Below, piece by piece: positions 22,000 through 35,899 of a stretch of 64,000 nucleotides of DNA. Source of the DNA: Isoetes taiwanensis (taxonomy: Eukaryota; Streptophyta; Lycopodiopsida; Isoetales; Isoetaceae); assembly GCA_021234155.1 (NCBI GenBank), contig JAJEKV010000013.1:11048271-11112270 (forward strand), written 5' to 3'. Within the stretch, counting starts at the first letter, position 1; each line of letters opens with the position of its first letter. The notes beneath the pieces were generated by a model. That model saw only the letters and a list, made by a program, of their open reading frames with translations. It did no database searches and was not told the origin of the DNA. The position numbers and the translations under genes were made by a program.

Positions 22000-24830
22000 T
22001 ACCATGGTTTATGAAGATTTGGGAATAAAATCAAAGCTTAAAAATATTAGTATCTAAAGTTGAGTGTCAAAAATTAAGTTAGAAGAATCCATAGTGGAAG
22101 TTGGGTCGTTCAACATTGCCGTATAGTTTCATATAGTTTCTTAGTCACCGTTTTCTAAGATATAGTCATAGGTAAACCCCCAATTTTGTTTGTTCAAGTC
22201 GGATTTAAGTATCATAACCCATTAATTCATTGGCATCACATGGTGAAGTATTAGTGTCTTTAACGTTCTTCTTGTTTGAGATTTTATCATCTCAACCATG
22301 TCGCACAAATGGGAGTCTCAGTATTTAGTTTAAAATCATGAAGCTTGAAGCTAAATGCTTTGCCCGATAGCCATTCAATGAAGCTCACCATTGTTTATTA
22401 GAACTTCTAGCCGTTAGAAGTTCACCATTATTTACTAGAACTATTTCATCTATAGAATAAAAACATCCAATGTTGCTCCCAGTGCCATGTTAAAAACTTG
22501 TTTCCTAGTAATGGACCTCCTTTTGGAATATTCAAAATTGCCGGAATTGGGTGATTCTCTTTGGACTCGCACATTGACTCAAACCATGTTTGACATATAT
22601 GGCCCCATTTGGCGCCCACTAAATTGGTTCTCAGAAGATAATAACTCTAATACTTTTTTGCCTTGGCTTTCACCGATTATGGGACAAAATACATGGAGTG
22701 TATCTTCATCAAAGTCCCCACTAAATGGAGATCACACTAAGGGGCTTATTGCTATTGCCTTTCTTTTTTGAATTCTAACTTTAGAGCAGTCAAGAAAGTT
22801 TTGTGAATGGAAGGCAACTCGTTAGAGTCTCAATGAAGAGTTTATCAAGAAAATTTTGAAAGTTGAAGTTACCTTAAGTGGGCAAGGTCAAATATAAAAA
22901 GCAAAGCTAAATTTGATTAAATTAAAAGAGTCGAGGTAAATGTATAAACCAAAGTCAAAAATAGAGTCAAAGATCGATTTGCAGAATGTCAAGAATAATT
23001 TGACAATTTGGTGATATCGAACCAGACAACTCAAATGTACAAAAAAACCTATCTAGCAAAGTCGAGTCGGATAGCTCGACTTTCATGTTGTCTAATGTTA
23101 AGTTAAAAGAAGTCATTATCATAGTGGAAGTCACCAAGTAGAGGTGGGAGGCTCACCATTGTTTATTACAACTTCTTGCAGTCAGAAGCTCACCATTATT
23201 TATGAGAACTTTTTCATCCATTGTCTCTCCATCCAGGACTTAATATTCGGTGGACTGGCCAGCACGGCATGCTAGCAAATGGCAGTATGCTAGATTACGC
23301 ACGAACATTTCTCTTTACTAGTTGAAACTCTATTTTATCCAAACCCGTGGAGTTGAAATCACTATTAACGTCCTCATGAGAGATGACAACGAGTAAAACA
23401 AACAGACATGGTACCGTCTAATATAGTAATTAGAGAAACTATGGATTTAAAACCTTTATAGTAGATAAATCATCTAGTAATATTCCAGGCATTCCCACCT
23501 AAAGAAGGATCAATTAGATCGGCTATAGAAAACCCAAGAAACTTGAAGAGGATGATATAGCAATTTGCACAGCTGAAGAGATTTTGTGCTACTGTGGATC
23601 ATTAATTGATAGACCTTGCCACCCACCATACCCAATAATCCAAGTGGGTTCGCCCACCTCCGAGCATGTACTATGAAGTGATACCTCCTATTTGACAATC
23701 GAATGATGACTTCACCCTAGCATACAAAAAACCTCATCGTAAACCACTAATTTAGAGCATTTTTGGCCCGCTGTTTTGCACCATTTTTTCTTTTTTTCAC
23801 AATATTTGCTCTATGCAACGATAGTGATCGCGAATAAAAATTCATGGAATTTTGCAATTCCACAATTAAATTATGGTAGCATAAGTGTATCTCATTAAAC
23901 AATTTCAAATGAAAATGCATCCATACACACTTTCAACCTACTTAAATTATGAATGTATGCCAAATGTTTCATATCGTAGATAAGGGTCCCCAACAAGCAT
24001 AAATATATATATATATACAATAAGTATTGTATGATTTCCATTTGCCATTTAAATACGCGCATTGATTGGTAGATATCTTACACCTACAAAAAACTTTTTA
24101 CCTTTGGTGTGGAAGAGCCCGGTAGGATGTCTTCATGATACGACTTGCTATTTGTATTCTCCCATTTGGATTTTGCATAATATGGACGTGACATTGTACT
24201 TGTATTTTTAAGTGTCAACATATTGTCGAGAAGTTGTCAATGACCAAATTAGATAGCAAGGCACCAATGCCTACAAAATAAAGCATTGCACATACACTGC
24301 ATCTCTCCGTATTGATAGAATAGGCCCTAAACGTATATCTTGTTGCATAATAAAGCATTCAAACATTATATAGATTTAAGTAAACAGCTTCTTCCTTTTG
24401 TTTTGGGGTTGATTGGTGTGGTCTTTGTAATATCCATAATATCTTGTCATTGTTTAATGCCAAAACTTTATGTGTGATTGAATCCCATGTGCTTAAAGAA
24501 TTCCCCTAAATAATTTCTTCAATTGAAAATGTTAAACAAAGGATTTTACTCTGCTAAAAGAGCTTCCCTAAATAACTTCTCTTAATATCCCCTGAATGAA
24601 AGGTTTTTCCATTTTCATCTTGATCTATTTAGTTATTTGGTTTTGTGAATGATTTTGAAGCTCTTCACCTCCGATTGATTTGCATAATTCAAAAATAGCA
24701 TAGAAGTTGGATGCGAAAGTTCTAGGTTCCAACGATTATCATGCAACATTTCTCTGGAGTTGGATGCAAAAAATCCAGGTTCAAAATCATTGAACCCATC
24801 TTAAGAAAATATTGTTACTTGAATTGGGTG
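22000..24830. other. AT-rich interval with a dispersed direct repeat
   Basis: About 70 bp at 22383-22455 (CTCACCATTGTTTATTAGAAC, then CTCA or TTCACCATTATTTA) recurs at 23151-23222. Text around TCATAGTGGAAGT precedes each copy by a variable distance. The open frame at 22487-22771 (94 codons) is not recognised. No gene is supported. Confidence 0.5.
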
Positions 24831-27200
24831 AATGGTGGATAACAAGGATATGCTACTAAATTGGCTCCCTTTTGAAGAAAGAATAACAGCCTCTTGTTCA
24901 TCTGCAAGCAGAATTACAACAACTGGACCTACTTTATGCAATGATAATACATTTAAAGTAGGTATAGTCTTATCCATACGATGGTGTATGCTTTTGCCTT
25001 GGATTAACTTTCATTCAACGGTTGCACAACTCAATGAGCTATCAAAGTGCGAGCCCTTCAAGACTGATCAATAGCTTAGAGTTACAACTCTTCTTGCATC
25101 CACTGTCAAAATCTTCCCTAAAGGACAAAAGTATACAATTGAGAGGTCAGGGCTTATCATGTGGCCTTTCGGCGTCACGCCACCCTCATGCTAGATCCGT
25201 AAGCACCATGGAAGCAAGAAGGGTATTTTGCTCCTTTTTATATTCCGAGCTTCCAATCGAGAGTGCAAACCAAGGCCCAAAGCAAAATGATTTTATGTTG
25301 ATTGCAAATCTTTCAACATTATTTTAGTTTGCAAAATGTTTTGAGTGGAATTGTCGATCGTGCATTTACTACCGGTTGCCCAAATCAAGTTTTTGCAAAG
25401 TTAAAATTGCAACGCGGTATTCAAAACAACGATGTAGCTACCTCAATTTGAACAAACTAAATATCGAGTGCTCTCGCTCTCTCTGTCTCAGTTGATTAAC
25501 AATGAAACAATTTTTCATTCATTATTAGAGTGTAAGATGGTGGGGAAGATAATGACAAAACGCCACAATCCAAAGCTCATTGTGCTTTCGATCCAACAAA
25601 ATTCCAAATACACAAAAACAAAGGGATCACCAAGCACAAGGGGTGCCCAAAATTGTCAATGACCATTGTTTCAAATCTCCAACTAGTTGGACAAATTTTT
25701 TCTTCTAAAATAATTGTCCGAGAACCATATGCATCATCTTAGTGTGAAGAAATATTACATTCATAAACATAGTTTCTTTGTTCCAATATCACATCGAGTA
25801 GCGAGAACTCCATAAAACTCCAGACTCATCTCAAATTAATCAAAATAACCGAAAAGATTCAAAAATGTCTCAAAGACTACTAGTATAATAGCTATACCAT
25901 ACGAGGATTTCCGAGAAGGTGAAAATAGTTAAATTCTCCGGAATTGGCAAGAACACAAGATGATAACGCATACACTACTTAAAACCATATTATATTTAGA
26001 TTCCGATGCTCGCATCCAAAATGAGACCCGAAAAGCTTCATATCTAAAGACAGCCCTGGGCTCCATTCATTTGTAAAGACAGCAGAGGGAGAAGTGTCCA
26101 AATGGTTTCACTTCCACTTAAAGAATTGAAAATCGAATCTGAGAATGAATTACGGGAAGTTTAACTACACAAAATTCGACTACAACCTAAGTTTCCAAAA
26201 TAAAATAAAAGACCACTTTTTTTTCTAGGGATAGAATATGTACCCCCAATGATTGTTGCAAATAAATGTTCCATCCGACTTGTAGCAATTCCTAAAAATC
26301 AAGATGGGACTCTAGACGTAATGAACTCCCACCAACAAGACCATCCATCCTGCCTCATTACGCCCATTAGTCCAAATAAGCAAGACATACATGCAGAAAA
26401 AGTGTTAGATCGACCACGTTTGCCACATCAAAAGTATGTGGCAAAGCCGCCCTCCGAAAGTAATCCCAAAGTCGAATCTAGAAAAAAATGTTCTTGTAAA
26501 AATATAATTATCAAATTACGGTGAATAATAATGATAAAAAATACCTAACTAAAAGATTCTCCAAATAAATTAAACTAATTGAAGAACAGAACACACATGC
26601 ATAAAGATCTTATATTGCTTATTTCAAAAATCTACATTGTTTGGTAAGCAACAAAGCCATAAGCCAAATTAGCTTCCTATATGAAAGCCGGGATCTTATC
26701 CGGCTAAGGTGGAAGTGGAGAAGTCAATTTGGGATACTTATTTTAGCATATACAATTACATGCACGTTATCTCCTTTAGCATGCATCACCTCCTGTTATA
26801 GATGAGGAGTGATAAGAGATGAGGAGGATACTCGAATAACTTCCTATAAATGCAAGGCAAAGAGACAAAGCTACATTGAGCATTGTATATCCGAATAACA
26901 CCAAGGTGCATGAACAATAATCAAGATGTTAAAGTAGAGGGTCCTTTAACAAGGTCCATTTTAATTTATGCACTTACATTTCGCCAATTCTTGCATATTT
27001 TACCACATTTTACTTGAGTTTAAAGAAGCATGGGATTTATTTGCACTAAATATCTTGTAAGATGCTTAAGGCATACTTTGTATGCCCTGGACAAAACGAA
27101 AATAAGAGACAAATTTAACATTCAGGACGATATGCAGAATCTTGAAGTCCCTATCGGTTGTAATAAATGAAATTCATCGGGAGAAGTCACACGCAAAACA
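24830..27200. other. No gene identified
   Basis: AT-rich. Frames of 80-100 codons at 24832-25327 and 26249-26524 show no motif, repeat or splice chain. I see nothing supportable here. Confidence 0.4.
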
Positions 27201-30200
27201 ATTCATGTAATGTTATCATTCAAGAAAAATAGAAGACGACAATCTAGGTCAAACCGATTATGGCTGCAAAAATGATTCATCATCATGAACATGCCAAATA
27301 TAAAACAAAATATTTACACCAAGAAATGGATTTCCAAAATTAACTATGGCATTGATTGGGCATACCGCTAATATATTCCAAAATAAGGCACAACATAACC
27401 TCGGCAAAAACTTACGAGCATGTTTTTTGAAAAGTTGAAGCAAACAAACATTTGGTCATAGGCAATGATTTGGTGGTCCGAACATGTATGACATTGCAAT
27501 TCCCAAAATCTTTGTGACCTTCACAATTTTGGAGCTTGTGCAAAATCTTGCAAAACATTATAGAACATGCTTTGTTGATCTGTCCTATTGTTGCGTTTCT
27601 GAAACATTGGATTTGCAAACATTAAGACATTGCACAAAAATCAGCAAGAAAGGCAAAAATCAACAATATGTTCAAGACTCATCTTCCAATGCCAAAGAAC
27701 CTCCAAAGCAACGATGTCCAAAGTAAAATGGTAAATTGTTGCAAAGTTGCATGCATAGAGGGAACTCACATGTTTGTAAAATACAGCTCCTATCAAATTG
27801 TGATGACAAAAGGTTCGTTGTCTCTAGCATGCAGAATGGTATTTGCATGATATTTGCTTGTTGCCCACAACATCTAATAATCTCAATCAAAAGTCCTTTG
27901 TCCCAAAGGTAACAACGAAAATGAAGCGCGTGGTTCCATCATGTGCATAGTTCAATGAAAGCCTATTGAACTCTACGAGATGTGGAGTAAAAGCCCGAAC
28001 ACTAAAATGTTGAAACAATACATATGGAACACATCGGCATTTAAGATATATAACGTGAATCCTAGAAGCACGTTTTATGGAATGAGTTTGAAGGCTTTCC
28101 ATATCCATATAAATATTGAGCGTTAAGCGGAAGAAGAAAAGAACTTCGTGAAATTTAATGTAGATCCTTGCATCACTCAAACTAGTCATCATTTTGCAAA
28201 AAATGATTCAGAGTGTTATTACGACAACTATGCAATGAAGCCCAAAAAAGAAGCAATAGAGGGTTGAGGCCTCCAGCTAAACTTATCCTCTTCACGCCCA
28301 AATGAGAGCTCATCATTTCGAAATATTTATGATAGTAATTTGTTCATTAGAATTTTGGTTGAGACATCATTTTCCTCGAGTCCACATCGGGATATCTCAC
28401 GAAAATGTTCAAGTATATCTGACCTGAATGGGATCCCCAATACTGAAGAACGCTCTTGCAAAATAGCATACAACTGCATGATCCATTGACCCGGCAATTA
28501 TAAGGGGCTGTGCAAATCGCTTAACGATTACCAAAAAGCATGCATGGTCAGCGAGGCAATCTCCCTCAATAATGGCGAATTCTCTTTGCATGTCCTGCAG
28601 AAGTATGACACTTATTGAAAGACATCAAACATTGCAGTTGCTATATCTCATTTTGGTTTCATGTGCCTAACTCTACTAGAAACACATGCTTAATTTTGTT
28701 TCATTTTTGGCGAATTAAGCATGGCAATCCATGTATGTGTCCCATACAAACATTTAACCATGCCTCGCCGCTAACTCTTCATAGATCATGCACGAAGTGC
28801 AAAACTTAGTGCATCTCATCTTTATGGGTATTACAAATACACGGAAATAATGCTCGACATTTTTCCATGTCCGAATGCCGCTTCGAGCCATCGGGCATTG
28901 AAATTGATGCGCTAAAAGTTTGATAAACCGCCATATGGTTTCGGGAAAATGATGGAATACTATCTTCATGACTTGCCTTCGGTGCATCTTGGCCACAATT
29001 GAGAACACATGTGGGGCTTACCCATCCGAATAGCTTTAAATATCCGATATGAGCATATCGATTTCGGAAGCAAGACAAACTCAATAACCAATTGAAGTAA
29101 GTCATAAATGAGGCTTTCTTAACCTTGGAAGATCTTCGATTGTTTCAAAGTAAAGTCAGATCTAAGATGACACCTCTCGCCATACACAAAAACGTAATTG
29201 GTTTCTGAAAAGCTCTAAGATCTCGACTCTTTCAACAAATCTTATTGGTGACGATTTATTCTATCTCCCTTAAGCAAAATAGACATGAAACTTGCAAAAC
29301 CTATTTTATTTTAAAGGAAGATTCAAATTATCTAAGACCGAAGCGCTTTGGATGCTATGAGCAAATCCCAAATTTGGCAAGCTCCTTTAGGGACATATCA
29401 GCTTTAAAACACGGACATTCTCCGCACTATACTTGCAAAAATCGACCAAAGCTGCATAAAAGCAATGCACAAGAAGACCCTAGCGATCAAATGATGGTTC
29501 AACAAACAATTACCGCAGCCTAAGAGAGCACCTATAACCTGCAAAAACAAACGCATTATAAACCCGGGAAAATAGCAAAACAATCCACTAGCATGATTTA
29601 TGCCACGCCAACAATGGCTTCTAGCTTCATGATTTTGCAAGGAATAAAATTTACAACCCAATGGATGAGATTCAAGCCACCGCGTACCGAGAATCACGAA
29701 ATGTTGCATGCAAAGACTATAATCGGCCTTCAACCGATCGAAGCAAATGTAAATGATAAAAGAAATTGCTAACCGATCAGATTGAGCCTCAGTGGTCAAG
29801 ACTCTAAAGCCCCACTCAAAAATTTCTCCACGATCATTTCTAGAATGTCCTAAATTTAAAGGAAAACCTGTAAGTAACAATGACATGAAAACTTTTCACT
29901 GCTTTACTTCCAAATGTTTTTGTGAAGAATCGCAAGAGATCAAATAGCATACTTTCCTAAAATTTATTAGCTTAAAAAAGCATACACCGCAAAAATTTAA
30001 TAGCTTAAAGTCTTTAACTTACCAAAAACTTCCCCCTTGCTATTGCCCCCCACTTTCCCCAAGTGAAATTGTTTTGGCCACTTTTTTTGCCATGGCAAAA
30101 CCACAAACAACGCTCCGACTTAGAAATAACAGGAGGATTGGGGTCCGCCATGTCAACTCCTCATTGGTACATTCATGATAGTAACGAACGAAACAAGGTT

Positions 30201-33120
30201 GCCTCGGGAAAAACATACCTCTTCGTGGGTCATCGCGAGTAAAGATCAACCTTAGATACAATAAATCCATACTGATGGATTACTAAAGAGGATGAAAAAC
30301 ATGAACATACAAATCGCGATTTTTTGATCAATGGATCCATTGCTAGGAACAAGTTGTCGCTTATCTTGCATGCAAATAACGCTTCTATGTAATTTGTCAA
30401 ATAATCAAATTAAAACACGAAAGCAAGCTTAGATTAATAAAATCCGATCAACAAATGCACTTGTCCGACCTTCCCGCGAGAAGATAAATGGAACAGTAAT
30501 CGTAGGAACTTTTAAGGTGGATGATTACATAATTCGAAGAAAGATGAAGTGTATAGGAGCATATTGATCCAATCAGTATGACCAAAATAATCTACCACGA
30601 GACATATACATGCCGCATGCTCCGGAGTAGTTATTCTCACAAAGCCGCAAAGAAGAAGAAACATTATCACAGGTTAATGACGAATGAAAGAAGAAGCAGA
30701 GTGAATCGAAGAGCTTCTCCCGCAATGAATTGACAATATAGTTTAGTCGACCGCTTTGTGTCCCTTCTCTCTCTATAAACGGCTTCTCAAAACCAAAGCC
30801 CGAATTTCCTAAATCCATATAGTTTTTGTAAAGGTAATGCAATAACAACGGCCGAATTAACTTTTACTCCGCGAACAACACAGTCATAATCAAACGATCT
30901 TTCTAGAAAAGAGTCTCGAAATCTTGATGTAATGCAAAATCGACCGGTACCTCCATGAAAATAAACCCACCTTGAACCCTCGCCATAAAACGAAAAATTG
31001 GATCTACATATCACTAGCACAATCCAACCGATAATGCCACAAATCCGCCTCTACTAGCGGATCTCTAACAACTAGTTTCCGCAAACGATGCGTCATTTAT
31101 CATAGCGCTAGATTGTTTTCTCAGATTAACGCGCAAAAATCAAAGGGAAAAAGCCTTCAACAAATGCCTAACCTAGCTATCAACAAATGGATCCCTATTA
31201 TAGATCATACCTCCGATAAATTTCCGCTGCATAAAGATCCTAAAGGTTTTGAGTTGATTCACGGGCCCAACAAGCAAATTCGAATTGCAGCTCCGTATGT
31301 GCAAGAACAACAAAAGTGTTTGATGTAAAAATAACATCTCTAATCTATCTCCCAAAGGGAAGAAAAAAGGAATTCGATATGGATAGTCCAAAGTACAATG
31401 GACGTTAAGCGTTTCATCACTCATTTGCGCGATAATTGGCGGCTCTACCTAATAGGAGTCGTGTTTCAACATTTGCTAATCCAACAACAAGCTGCAACCC
31501 CGCCAGCTTATCTAGCATAATCACTTTCGAGGGAAAACATAGCCCACACTTTCTTTCCATATACCTTTGAACATGCCATATTAAGTCAAAAGTGCGCGAA
31601 TACACAGTTTGCTAAATTGGAAAACGTGATTCTCAAAAGGCGTAAATAATGTAAGCAAGATTAGAATGTTTACAAAAGCAGTAGACTCCAGCTTCAACAT
31701 TTATCCCATATATGATAAATCATTTCATCACATCCAATGTCAAGGATTTATCAATTAGCGGTAGCCGATTAAGCATAAAACACATATGAAAATCACGCCA
31801 CATTACCAAAACAAAGACTGATATCTTGTGTTCTCCTTTCCTCGAAAAGACTACTTTGTTATAGGCGAATTTATACCGCCTAAAAACGAGAGACCGAAAA
31901 AAGTTCATATTCTTCCATCAATTTAGGATCGAAAGCAGGGTTACAAATGCGGAACAGTAACATCTAATATGGTTCTAATTACAACACAATCAATGTCAAA
32001 GAAAGGCTCTTGTAACACGTTAAAAACTTTTGTCCTCCTATGAGAAATAAAAAATGCGCTTTTAACCGGTTGCCAATCAATCACAAAACTTCATCTTAAT
32101 TTGAAGCTGACGCTTGATCTACATGATAACTGAATTTGGCAATTCTTCTGAAACCTTCAAAATCAATCCGGTTATGTTAAAACAATTATTTTGTGAAGAA
32201 AAATGTTATAGATGCAAAAGCGAAACATACGCGATGGTGGGTTGTGTATATTAGCTTTCACTCCCTTGTGCATGAACAAAAAACGGTTGTTCCCACAATT
32301 GTCATCTCGTAGATGCCTTTACTCTCATCCCAAAGTTTCGGATACATTCGCCATGTTGGCATGAGCAAAAAAGGCGATCCCAAATCCAACTGTAGGCCGA
32401 TCCATTTTTGACCTGATCCAAATAACTTCGATAATATCCAACCGTATGTGCATGCGAGATCCCGAAAGTGCATCCATCCCCTCTTCTAAACAACTCCAAG
32501 AAGATTAAACAATGGGTATCCAAGAAAAGAAGCCCCAGATGCCTCCTTCCAAAGACCTCCAATGGTAACAAATTAGCAAGATAATGGTACTAATGGAAAT
32601 CATGTTCTTATAGATTTTGTTAAATTGGCAACGACCGCCGCATGAAGCAAAAACATAAAAATGGAACGATGCAACCCGAGTTTAACGGAATCTCGAGTAC
32701 ACGAACCATATCACCGCTAAAACCTAGGTAATGGAGAAATTTAACTCCAAAGATGCATTTTTGGCGGAATGCTATGTATACAGAAAGTTTTTACCCTGAT
32801 CCGGCTACATTTCGTTCTCCACTTAAGGTTTACGGAGCTCCATAATGCTTAATGATGGGATCAAATATTCCCTTGCCCTCGCATAACCCATCGGATGAAA
32901 AGAATGCCCGCATGCAAAAATTTCCCCGGCTTGATTTTTAATGCAAAATCGAGAGCACGAAAATGCCCTGGCCGGGCCTTTGGATGTGTTGCCATTGCGA
33001 ATACGCCCCATTAAAGAAATGACACGCCAGATGTGAGAAAAACCCAAAATTTTGAACGAAAATGTACCATGGGTAAGCTTTGGCAACAATGCTACTGAAA
33101 GTGGAGTGAATCTTTTAGTC
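27200..33120 (-). other. Exon-like pieces of an unidentified minus-strand gene
   Basis: Several minus-strand segments look like exons. The clearest is 28424-28594 (171 bp, 57 codons), preceded by TACTTCTGCAG and followed by GTCAGA, open throughout with a balanced composition (ending FFSIGDPIQ). A TTTTTGCAG acceptor also precedes the frame that ends at 29404. Frames at 30573-31020, 32258-32571 and 32823-33089 may belong to the same unit. No domain was recognised, and stops interrupt most pieces. It could be a pseudogene or chance in AT-rich DNA. Confidence 0.25.
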
Positions 33121-33523
33121 TAAGAATGGAAAGGAGGAGCCATCGCCGAATAAAGTTTAAACTCGAATGGCGCTCCACATTCTTTGCCATAACACGCATT
33201 AATGGAAGAAATCCAAGTTTGGAGCTCACCTCGGCGGCGAGAAGAAAAGAATTTAATTTGGGGCTTTGTTGTGGGCCGTCCGGTGATGGACGATGGGCCG
33301 GTTTAGATCAAAAAGCCCCAAATAAGGGTGGTGGCATTTAATATCATTAATTTTTTTTTTATGGATGGCCTAGATCAAATCCCAAATCCGATGGTCCCGG
33401 ATTAAAAGCCCCAAATCGGGGGATGCTTGGGGTGTTACTAGGTGGTATCAGCACCGGGCCCGGCCATCTCGAAGATGGATGAAATGAGATCAATCTCTAC
33501 ACCATGTTGGTAGACTCAATATA

Positions 33524-33701
<178 letters not shown>

Positions 33702-33759
33702 TATATACAAGAAATTGTTAAGTTTAGGGCCTGCAAAAGATGACGCAACACAAAATTTT

Positions 33760-34840
33760 ACTTGGATTTCTCCAAGATTTTCTTGATCCCTTGAGATATT
33801 ATTAAGGTTGTCTTGAATTCCCTAAGATTTTTCTATATTCCCTTAGATTCTATGAAGATTACCTTAGATTCTTAAGATTCTATCAAGATTCCTTTAGTTT
33901 CTCAGAGATTCTATGAAAATTCCCCTAGATTCCTTTTGATTCTACGAAGATTCACCTAGATTCTCCAAGATTCCATGAAAACATGCTCAGCATTAAAGAT
34001 TCCCCTCCAAAACACACTAGTGTGAAAGATTCCCTTAGATTCTTAAGATTTTATAAAGATTCCCCTACATTTCTGAAGACTATCTCAAGGTTCCTTTAGA
34101 TTCTGCAATATTCTATGTAGATTCTCTTTAATTCCTGTAGATTTTATGAAGATTCTCCAAGATTCTATCAAGATTCCTCTGGATTCTCAAAGATTTTATA
34201 AACATTTCCTTAGATTCCCCTAGATTTCCTAAGATTCTCTTGAGATTCCCCACATTTTTCAAAGATTATCCAAAGATTCCTCTCTATATTTTCCATGATT
34301 CCATGTAGATTCTCTTAGGTTTTCCAAGATTCTAAAGATTCCTCTAGGTTCCCCAAGATTCTATGAAGATTTCCCTAGATTACCCAAGATTCTATGAAGA
34401 TTCTCCTAGATTCTCTAAGATTCCATCGAGATTCCTTAGATTCTCAAAAGTTTAAGAAGATTCCCTAGATTCCTAAAGATTCTCTTAGATTCCTTAAAGT
34501 TCTACAAAGATTCCTCTAGATTCTAAGATCCTCTGAGATTCCTAGATTTTATTAAGATTCTCCAAGATTCTCTAAGATTCCATCTAGATTCCCATAATTC
34601 TTAAAGATTTCATGAAGATTCCTCTAGATTGTCCTAGATTCCCAAAGATTTGTTTGAGATTCCCTAAAAGATTCTCTAAAGATTCCCATAGATTCCAAAG
34701 AATGCTTCAAGGTTCCTCTAGACTATGAAGATTCTCCTATATTCCCTCAAGTTACCATAGATTCCTTGAAACTTCGAAGATTCTCCTATATTCCTCAAGT
34801 TACCATAGATTCCTTGAAACTTCGAAGATTCCAAGAAGAT
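33760..34840. repeat. AGATTCC array, copy 2
   Basis: More than 1 kb of irregular units built on AGATTCCTCTAGATTC and AAGATTCTATGAAGATTC, with spacing varying between about 14 and 30 bp. It leads straight into the 0.6-kb repeat at 34848. A direct 59-bp-scale repeat closes it (TATTCCTCAAGTTACCATAG at about 34740 and 34790). Confidence 0.9.
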
Positions 34841-34847
34841 TACGAGT

Positions 34848-35465
34848 ATTCGATCACGTTGGCTCAAGCTGCAACAAAATAGTGCCAAAGCACCACTCTT
34901 TTGGAAGATCGTGAGAGGAAACCAACGTAGGCCCACCTTAATCAGACCCCTCTCTTTGCATAAGCTACGGGCCTTGAAGGCGATTAAATATAAGGAAGCT
35001 TCCTAGAGTCCATTCATAAATATCTCACTACCTTTTTATTAATGAGGGTGCCTTTTTATTAATAAGGGTGCCACCTCACCTCCTTTAAAAAGAAAAAAAA
35101 TCAATTTAATATTAAAAAGTTAATGGCTAGGATTTATGCTCATCTTTTAATCTAACGGTTTGAGATCTGCTTTGCACCAACTTTTTTTTTTTTTTTGGCA
35201 TCTTCCTTACACCTTCTTCACAAAAATCAAGGGCTAGGATTTATTCTCCCCTTCGATCCAGCGGTTCGGGGATGTGGTGCATGCCCCATGCATGCCCATC
35301 ATGGCCATCCATGCACCTCAATGAGGTGGCATTATCCTCAGCCTTTCATTCCGGTGATTGGGCCGGTTTGGGATGAATCTCTATGAACATGCCCATGGGA
35401 TGACAAAACACACATCTAATACGTGTATATATATTAGTGATATACAAGTTTTTGTACTATCAATG
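34848..35465. repeat. Dispersed ~0.6-kb repeat, copy B
   Basis: Matches copy A (21368-21990) through all its landmarks with small indels. Here the AGATTCC array abuts it directly, whereas in copy A about 3.7 kb separates array and repeat. Confidence 0.85.
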
Positions 35466-35850
35466 GGTATGTTAGCCGTTAATCTTGAATGACATGGTTT
35501 ACGGAACCTATTATGTCCTACTACAAGTCTTCATGTCAGGACAACACCACAAAACCATGGGTCCAGGCAGGGGTCCAAAACCATGTCATTGTCAAACAAT
35601 TTTATTTGTGAGTTTGAAGCAAAGATTACACACATCGAAAGTGGATATACAAGTTTTGTACTATCAATGGGTATGTTAGTTGTTAATCTTGAATGACATG
35701 GTTTACGGGACCTATTATGTCCTACTACAAGTCTTCATGTCAGGACAACACCACAAAACCATGGGTCCAGGCACGGGTCCAAAACCATGTCATTGTCAAA
35801 CAATTTTATTTGACAGTTTGAAGCAGCATTACACACATCGAAAGTGGAAG
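35440..35850. repeat. Two tandem ~204-bp units
   Basis: The unit starts at TATACAAGTTTTTGTACTAT near 35441 and again at ATATACAAGTTTTGTACTAT near 35645. Each includes TTGAATGACATGGTTTACGG, TCCTACTACAAGTCTTCATG and CACACATCGAAAGTGG. The copies differ by few bases, so the duplication is recent. Confidence 0.92.
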
Positions 35851-35899
35851 TTGCACATGGCATGCAATGCCCATGTAGCTTACATCATAAAACAATAAC

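Noticed and set aside
29404-29886. 160-codon minus-strand ORF as a gene
   Set aside because: It spans a likely intron border (TTTTTGCAG) and shows no domain; the open length is probably accidental.
33760-34840. Possible CRISPR-like array
   Set aside because: Unit length and spacing are irregular, there are no unique spacers of fixed length, and the setting is eukaryotic.
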